The translations under genes were made by a program, and so were the position numbers. The notes beneath the pieces are model-generated. The model was not told the DNA's origin and did not search any database. It saw nothing but the letters and a program-made list of their open reading frames with translations. A DNA stretch of 64,000 nt from Phylloscopus collybita (lineage: Eukaryota; Chordata; Aves; Passeriformes; Phylloscopidae): contig JAJNNQ010000075.1 of NCBI GenBank assembly GCA_027886175.1, forward strand, positions 54,559,001 to 54,623,000, read 5' to 3'. This document shows positions 12,001-24,480 of the stretch, piece by piece. The stretch's first letter is position 1. The number at the start of each line of letters is the position of its first letter.

Positions 12001-12154
12001 CTTTACCTGCTGATATGGGTTAAACAGTGACATCTGCAATAACCTTGGCTATCACAGAAAAAACCATTATTAACTGTAATTGTGAGCTATGGTAAGGAAC
12101 AGAAATACCAACTATATTTGCATTTGAGTCCTGTTCACATTTTAAGACAGGTAC
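9077..12154. other. CDH19 intron 7
   Basis: A 3.1-kb intron. The main content is the complete LTR at 10556-11301 and a short (AAC)n-like stretch at about 11876-11904. No other gene or clear element was seen. Confidence 0.85.
10551..11306 (+). mobile_element. Complete solo LTR, copy 2, with 5-bp target-site duplication
   Basis: The LTR proper is 10556-11301 (746 bp). It begins TGTCTTGG and ends CCAAGACA, an 8-bp perfect terminal inverted repeat with TG...CA ends. It is flanked by a direct repeat ACAGG at 10551-10555 and 11302-11306. A 5-bp duplication is typical of ERVL-type (class III) and some other retroviral integrases. No internal coding sequence is present, so this is a solo LTR left by recombination. 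The homologous but diverged copy is at 1-754. It is antisense to CDH19. Confidence 0.85.
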
Positions 12155-12408
12155 CTGACTGGACTGCCACCATCATCTGGATCTCTAGCAGTTACGACCC
12201 CCACCAGTGCACCACTCATAGCTCCTTCAAAAATCTCCATCGTGTAGTTCTCCGAGGTGAAAACTGGAGGTTCATCAGCGTCTTCCACATTGATTTTGAC
12301 AATGGTTGTATCTTCAAATGGTCCTTCTTTTAAAAAACGCTCATCAATGTATCTGTTGACAGCTTTTACATGGACACTGTATCTCCTTTGGCTTTCATAA
12401 TCCACTCT
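12155..12408 (-). CDS. CDH19: Cadherin-19 exon 7: end of EC3 and start of EC4
   Basis: This 254-bp exon, exactly the expected size for a type II cadherin, encodes residues 322-405 plus two bases of codon 406. The acceptor is CTTGACAG and the donor is GTACCT. VDYE at about 323-326 is the EC3 equivalent of LDRE. The EC3-EC4 linker VEDADEPPVF at about 362-371 is characteristic of type II cadherins. There is a sequon NYT at about 375, and the DPDD calcium motif of EC4 is at about 397-400. The frame is open throughout. Confidence 0.95.
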
Positions 12409-13426
12409 CTGTCAAGAAAGAAAGAAAGCAAGTTTCGGAACATTTCTTTCTTTTTATTTAAATTAAACATAATTCAATAAATGGTGTGAGATTAAACACA
12501 AAGTAGTGTTATACTTATTTTAAGAATGTTTTAAAAATTATTTCTTCCAAAAGTTAATTCTAAGGTTTCCTTTTTATGTTAAAAACCACGTTCAAATTAA
12601 AATGTGCTTGTTTGCTTTCACATTTCAAGCTGGCTTTAATGCTGCAGTCAAACAACACTGTAAAAAATTTCCATAGAATGTAACCCCTAATAACACATAT
12701 TTTCATTACAAATTTAGATAGTCTTTATCTTCTGAAATATATCCATAAAACAAATAAAAAATGATCAAAACAAAACCAAAGAACTCTCACAATTATAGTA
12801 TTCAATTGTTCAGGGTCTTAGATTTCATTAGTCTATTGAACTCTATCTTCATTTCAGATGATCCCTGAGATGATCAAGAAATCTTCCTGAGTGATTCCAA
12901 AATAAATTATACAGTATCAAAGAATAGCAATTCTTTTAATTCATAAACTGATTTTTTTGATTGTACTTATCTTTTCAAAGCTATGTCACAACAAAGTATC
13001 TTTTCAAAGCTATGTCACAACAAAAACCCCACTATCTAATACAGTAATAAATTCTGGCTTCAGTTAACAGGAGGTGTTGGAATTGAGGTGAGATTGCTTG
13101 CAATTTATTGATAAAGATTTTGCAGATCATGCACGGAAGAGATGGAACATTTTCTCACAATGGGATATGCTGTGTTGCACATTTAGGGATAACATTAAGA
13201 TACTCTGACTGTCATTATTATATTCAGCAGAATGAGTCAAAAATGTAAACAGAAAGAAAAAACGTTTTTCTTTTTATCCCTCATTATATTCCAATCAAAT
13301 CACGAAGCCTAAAGAAAAAAAAAAAAAGAGAATCCAAAGCAACAGGCCTTTTTACACACCCAACTTGCTTGAGGATTTTCTTTTGAATATTTAGAGATTC
13401 TTTTTTTCAAGTTTCTGAGATCTCAC
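12409..13426. other. CDH19 intron 6
   Basis: A 1.0-kb AT-rich intron. It contains a 29-bp tandem duplication at 12969-13026 and nothing else that I can name. Confidence 0.85.
12969..13026. repeat. 29-bp tandem duplication
   Basis: Two adjacent copies (12969-12997 and 12998-13026) of a unit beginning ATCTTTTCAAAGCTATG. They are identical except at the last bases, which indicates a recent duplication. Confidence 0.85.
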
Positions 13427-13611
13427 CTTTTTCAGTATGATAATTCCTTCTTGAGTCTTGTTGTTTGTAATGATGTAAAAAACATCTGAGCTACCTGCTT
13501 CAATGAAATAGTCCATGGCTGCATTGTCCCCAATGTCACTGTCTTCTGCAAAGACTTTGCCTACAGTGGTGCCCACGGGAGCCTCTTCAGAGACACTCAT
13601 GTAGTAGAGCC
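13427..13611 (-). CDS. CDH19: Cadherin-19 exon 6: most of EC3
   Basis: This 185-bp exon completes codon 260 and encodes residues 261-321, ending in phase 0. The acceptor is TTTCTTTAG and the donor GTGAGA. The EC3 start LYYMSVSEEAP and the calcium-site DSDIGDNA (from about residue 283) are followed by MDYFIEAGSSDVF and KTQEGIIILKK. The MDY.IE start and the NxxTQEGIxILKK ending are close to CDH19 and differ from CDH7. The sequon NKT is at about 310. It is 3 bp shorter than the usual 188-bp type II exon, so one codon shorter, without breaking the frame. Confidence 0.95.
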
Positions 13612-14620
13612 CTAAAGAAACAAATACTGGCAAAGTTTAGTGATCTGCCATAAGGGCAGATTAACAATAAGTTATTAATAATAATAAGTGCAGGTTAATA
13701 AGTGCTGTAGCTTGAGGCTGTCAGAGGGCTGAGAAAAAAACCCGACTTCTATCAGAGAAATGGACATAATCTGGCACTGTATAGATCTTGGGTGCAGGGC
13801 AGGACAATCTTTCCGCTTGGGAGCCCTTCCCTCTCAGCCCGACTTAGGCAGTGTATAGAGCAAATTACTAAAAAAAATAAAGTTAATGGTTTTAAACTGA
13901 AGGAGGGAAGGTTTAGAATAGATATAAGAAAAATTTTTTTAACTATGAGGGTGATGAAGCTCTGATGAAGGTTGTCCAGAGACATGGTAAATCCCTGAAA
14001 AATTCTAGGTCATTTTGAATGCAGCTCTGAGCATCCCTGCCTGGTGCAGGAGAGTTTGACTAGATGACACCTAAAGTTCTATTCCAACACAAACTATTAT
14101 ATGGTCCTATGACTGAACAGGGTGAAAAAACAGAGGAGGGCAGCACTTCCCAACAGCAGAGTTTTTTTCCTGATAGCCCAATGAGCAGCTTCCATGCCTG
14201 CTAGAAACTACCTGGACAGAGAGGTTCACATCATTAGCTAAAAAAATTTATAGTATGTGTTAGAAAAATGAAAAGAGGAAAAGAAGAAATAAGCTGAATG
14301 AAAATTATGTTAAATATCCTATGATTTTGGGCAGAGGTAGTGCGAATTACAGAGAAAGCAATTTAAGCTTTGTCTCTGAAGTCTAGTGGTAAGTAAAACC
14401 AGCAGGCTTGAGATTTTTGCAACTATAGATTTTCTTTTCCTCTTGGTTTTTTGAGTTTTTGTGAAGACTTTTCTTTTTTCCACTATTTTACTTTTTTACA
14501 GCTGTATGCTAAAGTCAAAGCACAGCCCTGTTCTCAAAAGATCTACCAGCAAACCTAAAAGAGCTACAGTGGATCTAAATTTCCTCAGGACTTCCATTAC
14601 TATAATTAGCCTCTACTCAC
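13612..14620. other. CDH19 intron 5
   Basis: A 1.0-kb intron. The central 240 bases are a CR1 3' end (about 13870-14110). The rest is unique AT-rich sequence. Confidence 0.8.
13870..14110 (+). mobile_element. CR1-type LINE 3' end
   Basis: The order of blocks matches the CR1 3' untranslated region: 'aactgaaggagggaaggttt', 'agatataagaaaa', 'tgagggtgatgaagctctg', 'ggttgtccagagacatgg', then 'gagtttgactagatgacac' and 'tattccaacacaaactatt'. It is a strongly 5'-truncated plus-strand copy, antisense to CDH19. Confidence 0.75.
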
Positions 14621-14785
14621 TTTGTTGAAATTTAGGTGGGTTGTCATTGACGTCAGAGAGATTGATGGTAACAGTGGCTGTTGCAGAAAATGCTCCTGGT
14701 TGTCCAACCATATCTTTGGCTTGAATGATGACCAAATACTGATCTTTTGTTTCTCTATCCATTTGGGAAGCCATTCTAATGACCC
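14621..14785 (-). CDS. CDH19: Cadherin-19 exon 5: second half of EC2
   Basis: This 165-bp exon completes codon 205 and encodes residues 206-259 plus one base of codon 260. The acceptor is TTCTTAG and the donor GTGAGTAG. MDRE at about 213-216 is the EC2 calcium motif, followed by the type II consensus [16 protein letters not shown]. The EC2-EC3 linker DVNDNPPKF is at about 249-257. It is 3 bp shorter than the common 168-bp version. Here the strong GTGAGT donor fixes the boundary. Confidence 0.95.
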
Positions 14786-15413
14786 CTAAGAATAAAAATA
14801 TAATATAATAGCATATGTCTCATTTTTTTCTCAACATCTGACATATGTATGTAGTGTAATACGCATATAACGTGTATCACTGGACCCAGTTATGAATTTT
14901 CATTCTAGACTGTGCATACCACAACTTTCCTAATACTGAATATTAGTCCTCATGGTAGCAAGTATGCTGTATGCCAAATTCATTCTGTATGTTTAGAGTT
15001 CTGGGGAACAAAATACTCCATATATTTCCCCTACCATGTATAACCATCATCTTACTCAGAAATAAAGTTTTTGGAGGGATGTCACATATCTGTGGTTTCT
15101 CCAACAAACAGATAGAAATATCACATGACGTGCCATGGAGCTGTTAATTGTGAAGTGTTCCTAGATGAATTTATTAATTTACTCTTTAACAAGATAATTT
15201 TCTAAGTAAAGTTACGATTTTCTAAAGTGAAAAAATTTCATTTTCCTGTGGGAAAGAAAAGTTGATTTCCTTCAGATCTAGGAACTATGTAGAGATGTAA
15301 GAGCATAGGGTGGTATCAGTTGATCTTTGTGCTGAAATCAAGAAAGCCAATTTTGCTTTGATCCATGTTATGAGTTTATGAATGTTTTCAAGTTACAAAT
15401 TCACTTGTAGTAC
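14786..15413. other. CDH19 intron 4
   Basis: A 0.6-kb AT-rich intron, the shortest in the window. I see nothing notable in it. Confidence 0.85.
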
Positions 15414-15533
15414 CTGTCTTCGGCTCCACAGAGAAATAAGGCTGTCCCTGAACGAGACTGTAAAGCAGGCGAGCACTATTCCCATAAGAAGGATCATCAG
15501 CATCTGTAGCCGTTACCTGTGTAACCGAAGTAC
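15414..15533 (-). CDS. CDH19: Cadherin-19 exon 4: first half of EC2
   Basis: This 120-bp exon completes codon 165 and encodes residues 166-204 plus one base of codon 205. The acceptor is TCCTTGAG and the donor GTACTA. It carries the calcium-binding [18 protein letters not shown] and the [13 protein letters not shown] strand, both hallmarks of EC2 in type II cadherins. The size is exactly that of the canonical exon. Confidence 0.95.
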
Positions 15534-16387
15534 CTCAAGGAAAAATAAAATACATTATGTTTGTTTTCTTCTTGTATAAATTTTCTCATAATTGCAAAAC
15601 ATGAACTCTTTAAAAACCTTTTAACATACCAGTTATACTAATAAACACTCCTAAAAATTTACAGGAGCAAATGGCACCTACTAAAATTTATCATTAAAAA
15701 GGGAAAATATTTCCTCAGCAGCTGCTCTTGTTGCATTCAAAATTTCAATTAAAATAAAAACAAATTTTTCAGTGTTACATTTATATTGCTTAAAATACTA
15801 CATATACCATGCCTATTTTCTAATATGTCAGTGTAGTAAATCAAATTGTTTCTCCTCCTCTTGTATATTCTTCAAAGTATTTTATGGCATTTTCCCACAA
15901 GAATAAGAAAAAACAGTCATTTTATCACCAGTAGGCCCACTAGTCATAAAGAAATTAATTGTTAACAAGCAAAGCAGCTAAGAAGTATAACAAGGCTCTG
16001 TTAAAATTTTTATTCTTGACTCTTTAATGAGCTTGTCCCAATGCAAAACTTGTGGTAGAAATCCCAGTGCAAAAACACAGTGGAATCAAACCGCAGAGCT
16101 TGATTCCTTCTTTGATGGGAACCTATTCATATCCTAGATAAAAGCTTGATAGTAACCTTATGGCACCATCTTTAATTACTGTCCTTTAAAAAAATATCCA
16201 CAGTAACATCATTTTTTAAGGTAATAATTATTTTTGTCTTTTTTCCTCACCTAGATTCTGCATTAGAATAGAAATATCACTTCTTGTGAGGAACAGCAGG
16301 AAATCAAGCTACTTTCTAAAAACCTCGGGCATACTTTCACACGATTGCACCTGCTTATCAATACAGCAGTATAGTTAGGCTGGAGGA

Positions 16388-16409
16388 AAAAAGAAGAAGA
16401 AGAAGAAAA
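16388..16409 (+). repeat. Short (GAA)n purine tract
   Basis: About 22 bases of A/G only, with four to five GAA units. The CDH19 transcript strand reads TTC here. Confidence 0.7.
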
Positions 16410-19400
16410 GGTGGAGTGAGAGGAGTTAGAGCAGAAACACCTTTTTTGTAATGACAAAAACAAATTTGATATTTGTCCCAAATTAAAAAAAAAAATCATT
16501 GCTGGGTTTTCTAGCAGTTAAATAGTTTTATTTTTAAATAGAAATGAAAAAAGATTTCTCATATAAAGATAAGCTAAATTAAATAATTTTCTTCTTTTTT
16601 TTTTGCATTTTCTCTCGATGCATTGAGCAGCATTTGAAGTGATTCCATAATGCATGTTATCTTCTCACAGGCAGAGAGTAAACTAAATTATTATTAATTC
16701 CCACCAAATTTTGGACCTATATGTCCTTCAAAACTTACCTCCCATATCAAATGTATGATATATGTGTTTAGATGCATAAATATAGATGATTTAGATGTGT
16801 GTATAAATATATATACAGATCCTACTGCTCTGGAGAAATTTTAAAGATAAAATTACAGATTCATATTTAATCAGGGCACATATATATGCCTCAGAAATAA
16901 CTGAATTCTTTAATGAGACTGAAGACTAAATGAAATCTTCAACCACACAACTCTTAACTTCATATCACCTATGATCTATGAAAACTGCTCTCACAATCAC
17001 AGAAAATTCATCCTCTAAGAAAAGTTAGTGTGACTAGAACACACAACACTGGAACAACTAGAACAGTTGCTTTGAAAAAAAATAAAAAAAATGCCAGTTA
17101 GGAAGGGATCAAGAATTACAGATGATGCAACAGGTTTAGTCCGTCATGAATGCCATTTTCTACTGAACAAACTCAAGTGTCCACAACTATGTTTAGGAAT
17201 GGACATATTTATAGCAACATATTCAGCAAATCAGGAATAAAATCCACCATATATAGGACTTCAAAATAATCATCACATTTTTTGTGCATCTCACATTTAA
17301 AGGCAGATTTTTTTCTGCAGTTTCTAAGCATTATAAAGAAATACTGAACCTAAACCAGCATTTCCTTCTTCTCTGGGACCCAAACACACTTTTCTTCTTG
17401 CCTGTTAACTCTTCTGGAGTATTTCAGAACACAGAAATAAGAGCTTTGTCCAGTTGGAGTCAGTGAGATGCAGCTGGTGGATGTAATTAATAGAAATGTG
17501 AATAGTCAAAAGGAATCTAGTAAAGAAGGAGCTGACCTGGAAGGGAGAAATAACAGATATCCTGCACTCCAAGGAGGAAGGCAATTTATTTCTAAATTGG
17601 GGTGGCAGGAGACCATATAAAGAGCAAGCTATCATTTCCCACAAATTTTTTAGAACAAAGACTGTGTGATAACTACACGAACCTCTGCATTAAGTATGGA
17701 CAATGTAGCAAGAAGAAAAATATTATCCTGGCTTTAGAGTACTTACTCAGTTTTTAATTTTTCACTTTCATGAAACCTGTATTTTTTTACACAGTTAACC
17801 ATCAGAAAAAAAAAAATCTACCAAAATTAACTTAACAAAAACTGAAACAAAGCCCTGACAAAAAAAAAAAAAACCCAAAACCCACAAGGGAATCCCAAAA
17901 CCCCATTCAAATCATTTGCAGAATAGAATCATATCTACCTAGCATTTGTATCCGAGTGACAGAAGTTAAAATGTTAATATTCTGTAATCAAAAACTCCCA
18001 AAAGGCATTATTTGTAACTACATGTTTATGAGAAAAATAACTGAACAGATACAAATCATATATTTTAAAACATTCATTTAACATATAACTGTACACCCCC
18101 ACCAATACTAAGAAACTCCAAAGCCCTAGTCCTGACATTACAAAAATCACCTGATATAACTGACAATCAAATTTTTTTGATTAGCTTTATTTAAGGCAAG
18201 CTGATACTTTGTATCTCTGAAGCCTTGGTTTTACCCTTCTTGGGCAAAATATAGTAGAGTGCCATTTACGCTGCAGCCCATTAGGTATACTATGGGGCCC
18301 TCATATGGTAAATAGCTATTCATTTTTCTAACTAGAGCTTGAGATCTATAAAGACATTAAGTACTGATAGATTATTGCATCTGACTCTTAACCACTCCAT
18401 CAGATCAGCATTTGTACTAGTTTAACAGCTGTAAGGAAGAGAGTGTAAAATCGTACCAAATGCCTGAGGGTAGAGTCCTGTGTTCTCAGAAGAGAGTCCA
18501 TTTGCTGACACGCTTTTCATTTACTGTGACACTTGCATATAAAACCCTAATAAAATTTAGTACTGAAGATAAAAGAGAGCTAGTAAAGAATTAAAACGTA
18601 GTCTAATTTGTTGGCACATTTGTATATATATTGATACTTGTAACTAACTCCAGGCACAGTTATTTATGTCTATTTTTTGGTTTTGCTGTGGTTGTCTGAG
18701 GCAAGTGACCAGATCTGAATTATCCTTTTATTGCTTCCTTAGTTCCAGAAAAAATGTGCACTAGTGGTGATCAGCTGTCCCAGTCTTGACCACACTTCCT
18801 AAGAGTGTTTTCTCTGAGGAAATTATTAGAGGACCAAGCACCAGCAAGCTGAACCGAAGCTAGAGAACACTGAAACAGAGCAAAGAGCAAACCTCTCTTA
18901 TTGCACTGTATCATTTGAATTAACTCTGTTCTTCACCCTGTTTTATGCAAGAGTATGTTTTAGTCTATTGGGAGAAAACCAGTAATGCAACCAACCACTA
19001 TGTTATCAATATTGCAAATTTTAGTGGGTTACTCCTTCTCTCTACTATGAGCTTATAAATTTCCTTGTAAGATTGTTTTAGAATGCACACTGAAACAGGT
19101 TTCACCTCAGTAGTGCAGTCTCTACCTTTTGAGAAGCAGGCTAAGTGAGCCCCAATAGGTGTGTGGCTCAGTTGTTTCACGTTTTGGAGCTGACCACTTT
19201 CAAGGTATACACTCCGCTTGCTTTGTGTATTCCATGCATACACATTAGTATTCCAGTAGTGTCTCCATGGAGGAAGCAGATGAAAGAATGATCTCTGGAA
19301 TAGCTATGGTATTAGTGCTAGAGAGGTCAAAAGTAGAAGCAGTAATGCAGAAAATATTTCAAGATCCTGGATGACCTGGATTCATGTATCATACACTGGA

Positions 19401-20879
19401 TGATCATAAATCAGTGAGTTTACTATTACAGGAGGTCCATGTCTGAGAAAGAAGGCAAATAGGGATCTTCATTTTTCACCCATTCTAACAAATGGGACAT
19501 GGCTTCACTTCAGATTTTTTTTTGATTTACTTTTTAATTTCATGTGTTTCTATATTTGACTGTGGGTTTTTTTATTATTTATAATATTACAGGAATATCA
19601 CAAAGCAAATTACATTTTCTGCAGCATAATTATTCTTATGCTGAAGAGATACCATGTTTTAGGAATCTAAATATATAATAGATGACATGGGAGAGTGGAC
19701 AAAGGCAGCTGAGCCTTTCATTTTTAGTGTATCTCTTTATAGTAAACTCATAGCAGTATCGGGTGAAACTTCTCAATTTTCAACTGCTTGTTGATGGTTT
19801 CAGGTGAGAAACAGAGGTATATGAGAAAAGATTACTACTGTTGTTTCTGAGCTAAATACCACCCTGCCTGACTATTTTTCTTTTTTTTTTTCCCCTTTCT
19901 TTTAGTCATCATGAAGACAGAAAGATAAAACGGAAGAAATTCAGCTCTTCATACACTTATGTGAATGGCTTCAAGTCTCTGTGAGTATAAATAAAGGCAT
20001 ACTAAACAAACAGCTTTTAAAAAAACCACTTTTTAAGAGAATAAGAGGGCCTATAAAAATGTTTTACAAAAAAAAAAAAAAAAAAAGGAATTATCAAAGT
20101 CCTAAATTTTTGCAATCCCAGATAATTCTAGATAATGAACTGTACTAATTTCTACTATGAGCACATAAAGAATAAAAAATGTAAAGGTCTTTGACAAGAC
20201 TATTTTGTCTCCAAAGTTGAGTGAATGAGCAAGATGCAAAAAGCTGTAAGAACCCTCAGAACAAGAAAATGATTATGCTAAAAAACGTTAATTGACCAGG
20301 AGGTCAGGTGCAGAATTAAGTCTGTCTGCACAGAAGAAAGTGGCAGTGAAGAAACAATAGAAGTGATTTCCCTGGTGGAAAGTGATATAAGCAGATAGCA
20401 AGTATCACTAGCAAGTAAATTGATAGAATGCATGTCTTTTGTAGCTACCGCTAGTACTGATGGTGAGCTGCTGTGTCTTGGCAGAAGTTAGGATACTAAC
20501 ACCACTTTCAACTAAATACCAGTCATGAATATCCTCTTCTTTCAACTGCTATCCTGGCTGGTAGAAGAAGATAAAGTTTATAGCTTGCTGTAACATATTC
20601 ACTGATTCTGCTCTAAAAGTTGTGCAGATAATGCTTAATATTACATTAATAGCCTCATTGATTCATACCATTTAAAGAAGCACAATATTTGAATTTCTTT
20701 GCAATATCAGTTGCAACAGAAACAAGCAGAAGTAGACATATACACTAAAAAAATACTGAGATCTTTTCTGTAAGATCTGAACAATCTAGTTTCCCTTTTA
20801 TTTTGAGTATAGTTATTTGGAGATATTATCTATAACACGCCCATTTACGTCAGCTGTATTCACACTTTGGGGTTTTCAG

Positions 20880-20965
20880 AAGGCTTTAAACATACGTGTA
20901 CATGTATTATGAATACATGTATGTATGTATGTAAACATATATATATATACACTTATATATATACC
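20880..20965. repeat. ATGT/TA-rich microsatellite
   Basis: Alternating purine-pyrimidine sequence with ATGT units (about 20918-20932) and a TA run (about 20936-20964). Confidence 0.75.
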
Positions 20966-21624
20966 TAGATTTGCTAAATGTTGACTTTGCTTTGCATTTG
21001 TTGTATTGTTTCCAGATACATGACATATCCTAGCACAGTTCTGTCTGATCATGTGAAAGTGGGAAAGAAGAGGTACAGAAATTTAGTTGTTCCGCTTGAC
21101 AGGAAAATTACAATTCATGCATTTAGGAAATTGGAAGGCAGTCCTTCACTGAGCACTGTCTAACTCAAACAAGGAGAAGCTGACTGATAGGAAAGAGGCT
21201 TGGCAGTGTAAACAGGTAGGCAACATGCAGAGGGTGAGAGTGGCCATCACATCATCTTCACAACTAACTGCAGTACTCTACCTATTTCTACAGGGAAAGT
21301 TATATTTTTAAAGAAGTGCAAATTTCAAGGCTGAATCACTCATGAGAAAGACAAATGTCTATAGTCAACCCAAGCATGTATCCAGAACCTGTAAAAGAAT
21401 GTAGATAGATGTAGATACCTAAATACTTTAAAAAAAGAATGTTAAGTAGAGGTATTTACAACCCTCAAGTTAAGAATACACCTTTGAAAATTCCTAAACC
21501 TGTAAAACAGTTTGCTTTCTTCTTATGGAGATGCAGTCTGTAAAATATGCCATTAAAATTTTACTTCAACACAGCTGTCTAGAAAAAAATCAGGAAATAG
21601 AGTTGTAATCACAGCATACGATAC

Positions 21625-21919
21625 CTTCAGGTGACATCTCTGGAACAGTGGCCACATAAGGTCCATCCAAGAACTGTGGTTCATTGTCGTTGATATCTCG
21701 AACCTTGATGATAAATTCAGATTCAGGTTCAACAGGAAGCTTAGTGCTCCTGTTAATTGCTTGTGCTTTTAGAATGTAGAAAGGTTTCTTTTCTCGATCC
21801 AGCTTTTGTTTTACATAAATTTTGCCATTATATTCATTGATGAAAAAAAAGCTTCCAGCTCCCTCCCCAGTCAAAATGTATTCTAAGTTGCCATCCTGCT
21901 TGTCTAAATCTGATTTCAG
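21625..21919 (-). CDS. CDH19: Cadherin-19 exon 3: most of EC1 and the EC1-EC2 linker
   Basis: This 295-bp exon, identical to the canonical type II length, encodes residues 67-164 plus one base of codon 165. The acceptor is TACTTTCAG and the donor GTATCG. The frame starts [10 protein letters not shown]. The [10 protein letters not shown] core is followed by the calcium motif LDRE (about 106-109), QAI in the usual type II position (about 119-121, where type I has HAV), a sequon NRS (about 122) and the linker DINDNEPQF (about 141-149). [17 protein letters not shown] leads into EC2; its PEMSPEG agrees with CDH19. Confidence 0.96.
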
Positions 21920-22274
21920 CTGAAAGTACAAAGCAGAAAAATAAGTCACAGTTTGGGAAGAATTGAGTTTTGAAATAATAATTTTATGCTTCATTTTGAT
22001 TCTACACTGAACCCTGTCACTAATGAGCCTTCTTGGACATTAATATTTGAAAGGAGGTACTGTCACATTTTCAGCCAATCATTTAATTTAAAAATATTTT
22101 AACTTATTTAATTTTAAAGTATTTATATAACAGACTTTTAAATGTATGATATACCTGAAAAGAGATGCTTCAGCTACTTTGAAGTGAAGGGCATGTATCT
22201 AAGTACCTACTTTAGTTCATTGTTTTACCAGCTCCCCTACAATTCTGTTGAGAATAATGCAAAGGTCATTAAAC

Positions 22275-22278
22275 ATTA

Positions 22279-22326
<48 letters not shown>
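22275..22326 (+). repeat. (ATT)n microsatellite
   Basis: About 52 bases of ATT units with one early interruption (ATTT). The short frame across it (22142-22411) merely translates the repeat into a leucine run and is not a gene. Confidence 0.9.
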
Positions 22327-24364
22327 GCAGATGACACGTGTATTTTTTAAGTTGTTTTTTTGCAAAGAACTGTTTGGTTGTTTTGGTTTTTTTTCCACTC
22401 AGCAATGCTAAGTGTAAATGGGTGCAACAGTGATGTTCTGCATCTGTTAAAATATTAAAGACATGAAAACACATCCTGTGGTGAAGGTCTGTATTTTTTA
22501 TTCCAAAATAAATTGATAGAGATTTTCCATTTCCTTCCAGGATGATCTACATTCTCTGTTGTATTGCTAAGATGAACTTTATGGGGAAGACTCCTTTGAT
22601 GAAACTGAGCCTTGCAGACAATTTTGGTCCAGCTGCATTTGTTCATGAAACAAAATAATTCTGTTAATCTTAGTGATATGTAATAGATCAATATTTTAAG
22701 AGCAATAACTTAATTTCCTAACATGGCAGGCATCCACAGTTGAATTCTATGGAAACAAAAATTTTCATTATGTCATTAATTCTCTCTTTTTTTCTCCACT
22801 TATTTTTTTAGAACAAAAAATGTCAAACTATCTAAGAGCCTGGATACTAATTGAAAAATTCAAAGTTAAAAAAATATATTATTCAACTTGCTTCTCTTAT
22901 GAAGCAACATGTTTTAAATGCAAGTAATATGCCTAACTGTTGACTTTAATTATCTCACTGTTCTGTTTATTGTTATTGACCCTAAAAGTCACTGTAATTT
23001 GTGAGGCCATAGAACAGGAAAGTAACATTTCCCTAGTGTATCTACTCAAATATTTTGTAATAACTTCTGAAGTTGCAAAATAATTTTAACTTTTCTTTGG
23101 AAGAATGACTATGCCTTTTAAGATTTTCTTAAGGCATAATTTAATTTCTTAATGCCTGCATGCATCAGATGGATAATTTATTCAGAATGTTACAGGGACT
23201 CTGCTCTGAGATATGAGGAACTACTCTGAGTTCATACTCTGAGTTCTGTAAAGGTATTTAAGGCCTATAATATTCTGAGTTAATTATCCTTGCCAGTATA
23301 AAAAGACAGAATTTTCAAGTCTAAGGGAGTTTAGAAACATTTAAAATATGAACAACTTAAATATTTTCAACATAAGTAGTTGTGTGCTAAACCTGGGCCA
23401 TGTTACCCCCTTTATAAGTAATCTGGTCAAACTCATTTTAACACCGTCCAAATTTGGCATCTCACTAAAAGGCAACACAGATTCTTTATTATCCAGAAAT
23501 CTTGGTTTCCTTATCACAAAATCCAGGACATGGGAGAAGTGATCTATATCTAGGTCTTAAAACTGAGTTAGTTAGTTCTGGGGCTCAGATGTGACCACAG
23601 AGTATATCAAAGCCTTACGGTCTGGGAACATGCCTTTGACTGGCTGCTAAAACATAATCTGTGTTTAGCAATTTCACTCAGAGTCATTTATCCACAAAAG
23701 ATTTCATGACCTTGAACATGTTATATGAGAGGTCCTTTACAGACGACATTTGCTGAGAAAGAATAACAAAGGTTGTCAGTTTACTTTTTTTTTTTTTAAG
23801 CTGGGAACAAAATAAATGGTCTTACCATTGTAAATGAGAACTGAGAACAAGTATTTTTGTACTCATCTTGTGCATCTGCCACTGCAGTGCTGATGGGCAC
23901 ATTTATTTTTTCTTAATCATGATAATGGAAAAAGGATTCACGATTCTATGTTAAATAAGATTTGAAAATTTAGTTCTGACTGTAAAAAGATTTTTATATG
24001 GAATAGTGATTTAAAAACAGAGACTGTCTACCTTTGCATTTTCGTTGATGCAGTTTTCTTCAGGGCCTTAATTACTAAAAATTCATGTGTTGATCATAGA
24101 CTATCACTTCATTAGCTGAAAGCAGTGCATATTCTACTCAATAAAAAGACACAAGTAAATATATCTTATTAGACAATGGTTTCACTGCAATATAAATCCC
24201 CAGTTTACCTATAAGAAATAAAAAGGTGAGATCACGAAAGTACATGACATTTATGAAGTTTCTTCACAGGAAACTGTTTTCAAGGAATTGGAAAAGTAAT
24301 AATAATTTAAAAAAATAAACAGTATGTCTTCACTTGTTCTTTAAGAAGTGAGACATCACACTTC

Positions 24365-24480
24365 CATAGTAATTACTTTGAAAGGGCTGTGAAAAAGTAA
24401 TTAGTGAGATTTGAGCACTTCACCCTTTGGGCCCAATTAAATTTTAGTGCTAGTTAATTAGCAGTTAAACTTATTTTGGT
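24365..24480. promoter_or_regulatory. Cluster of homeodomain-type ATTA sites in intron 2 (candidate enhancer)
   Basis: Within about 115 bases there are AGTAATTACT, AGTAATTAGTG, CCAATTAAAT and TAGTTAATTAGCAGTTAA, giving many overlapping ATTA/TAAT cores plus an inverted TTAATTA palindrome. It lies 0.8-0.9 kb downstream of the ATG exon. Such cores occur by chance in AT-rich DNA, so the regulatory role is inference only. Confidence 0.3.

Larger units (their letters stand above)
15534..21624. other. CDH19 intron 3
   Basis: A 6.1-kb AT-rich intron. It holds a short GAA repeat (16388-16409), an A-run followed by A/C-rich sequence (about 17858-17910), an 18-20 base A run near 20068-20086 and an ATGT/TA microsatellite (about 20880-20965). 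No gene or transposon was recognised. Confidence 0.8.

Noticed and set aside
12969..13026. Adjacent repeats as a possible CRISPR-like array
   Set aside because: Only two copies with no spacers, in a vertebrate intron: a simple tandem duplication.
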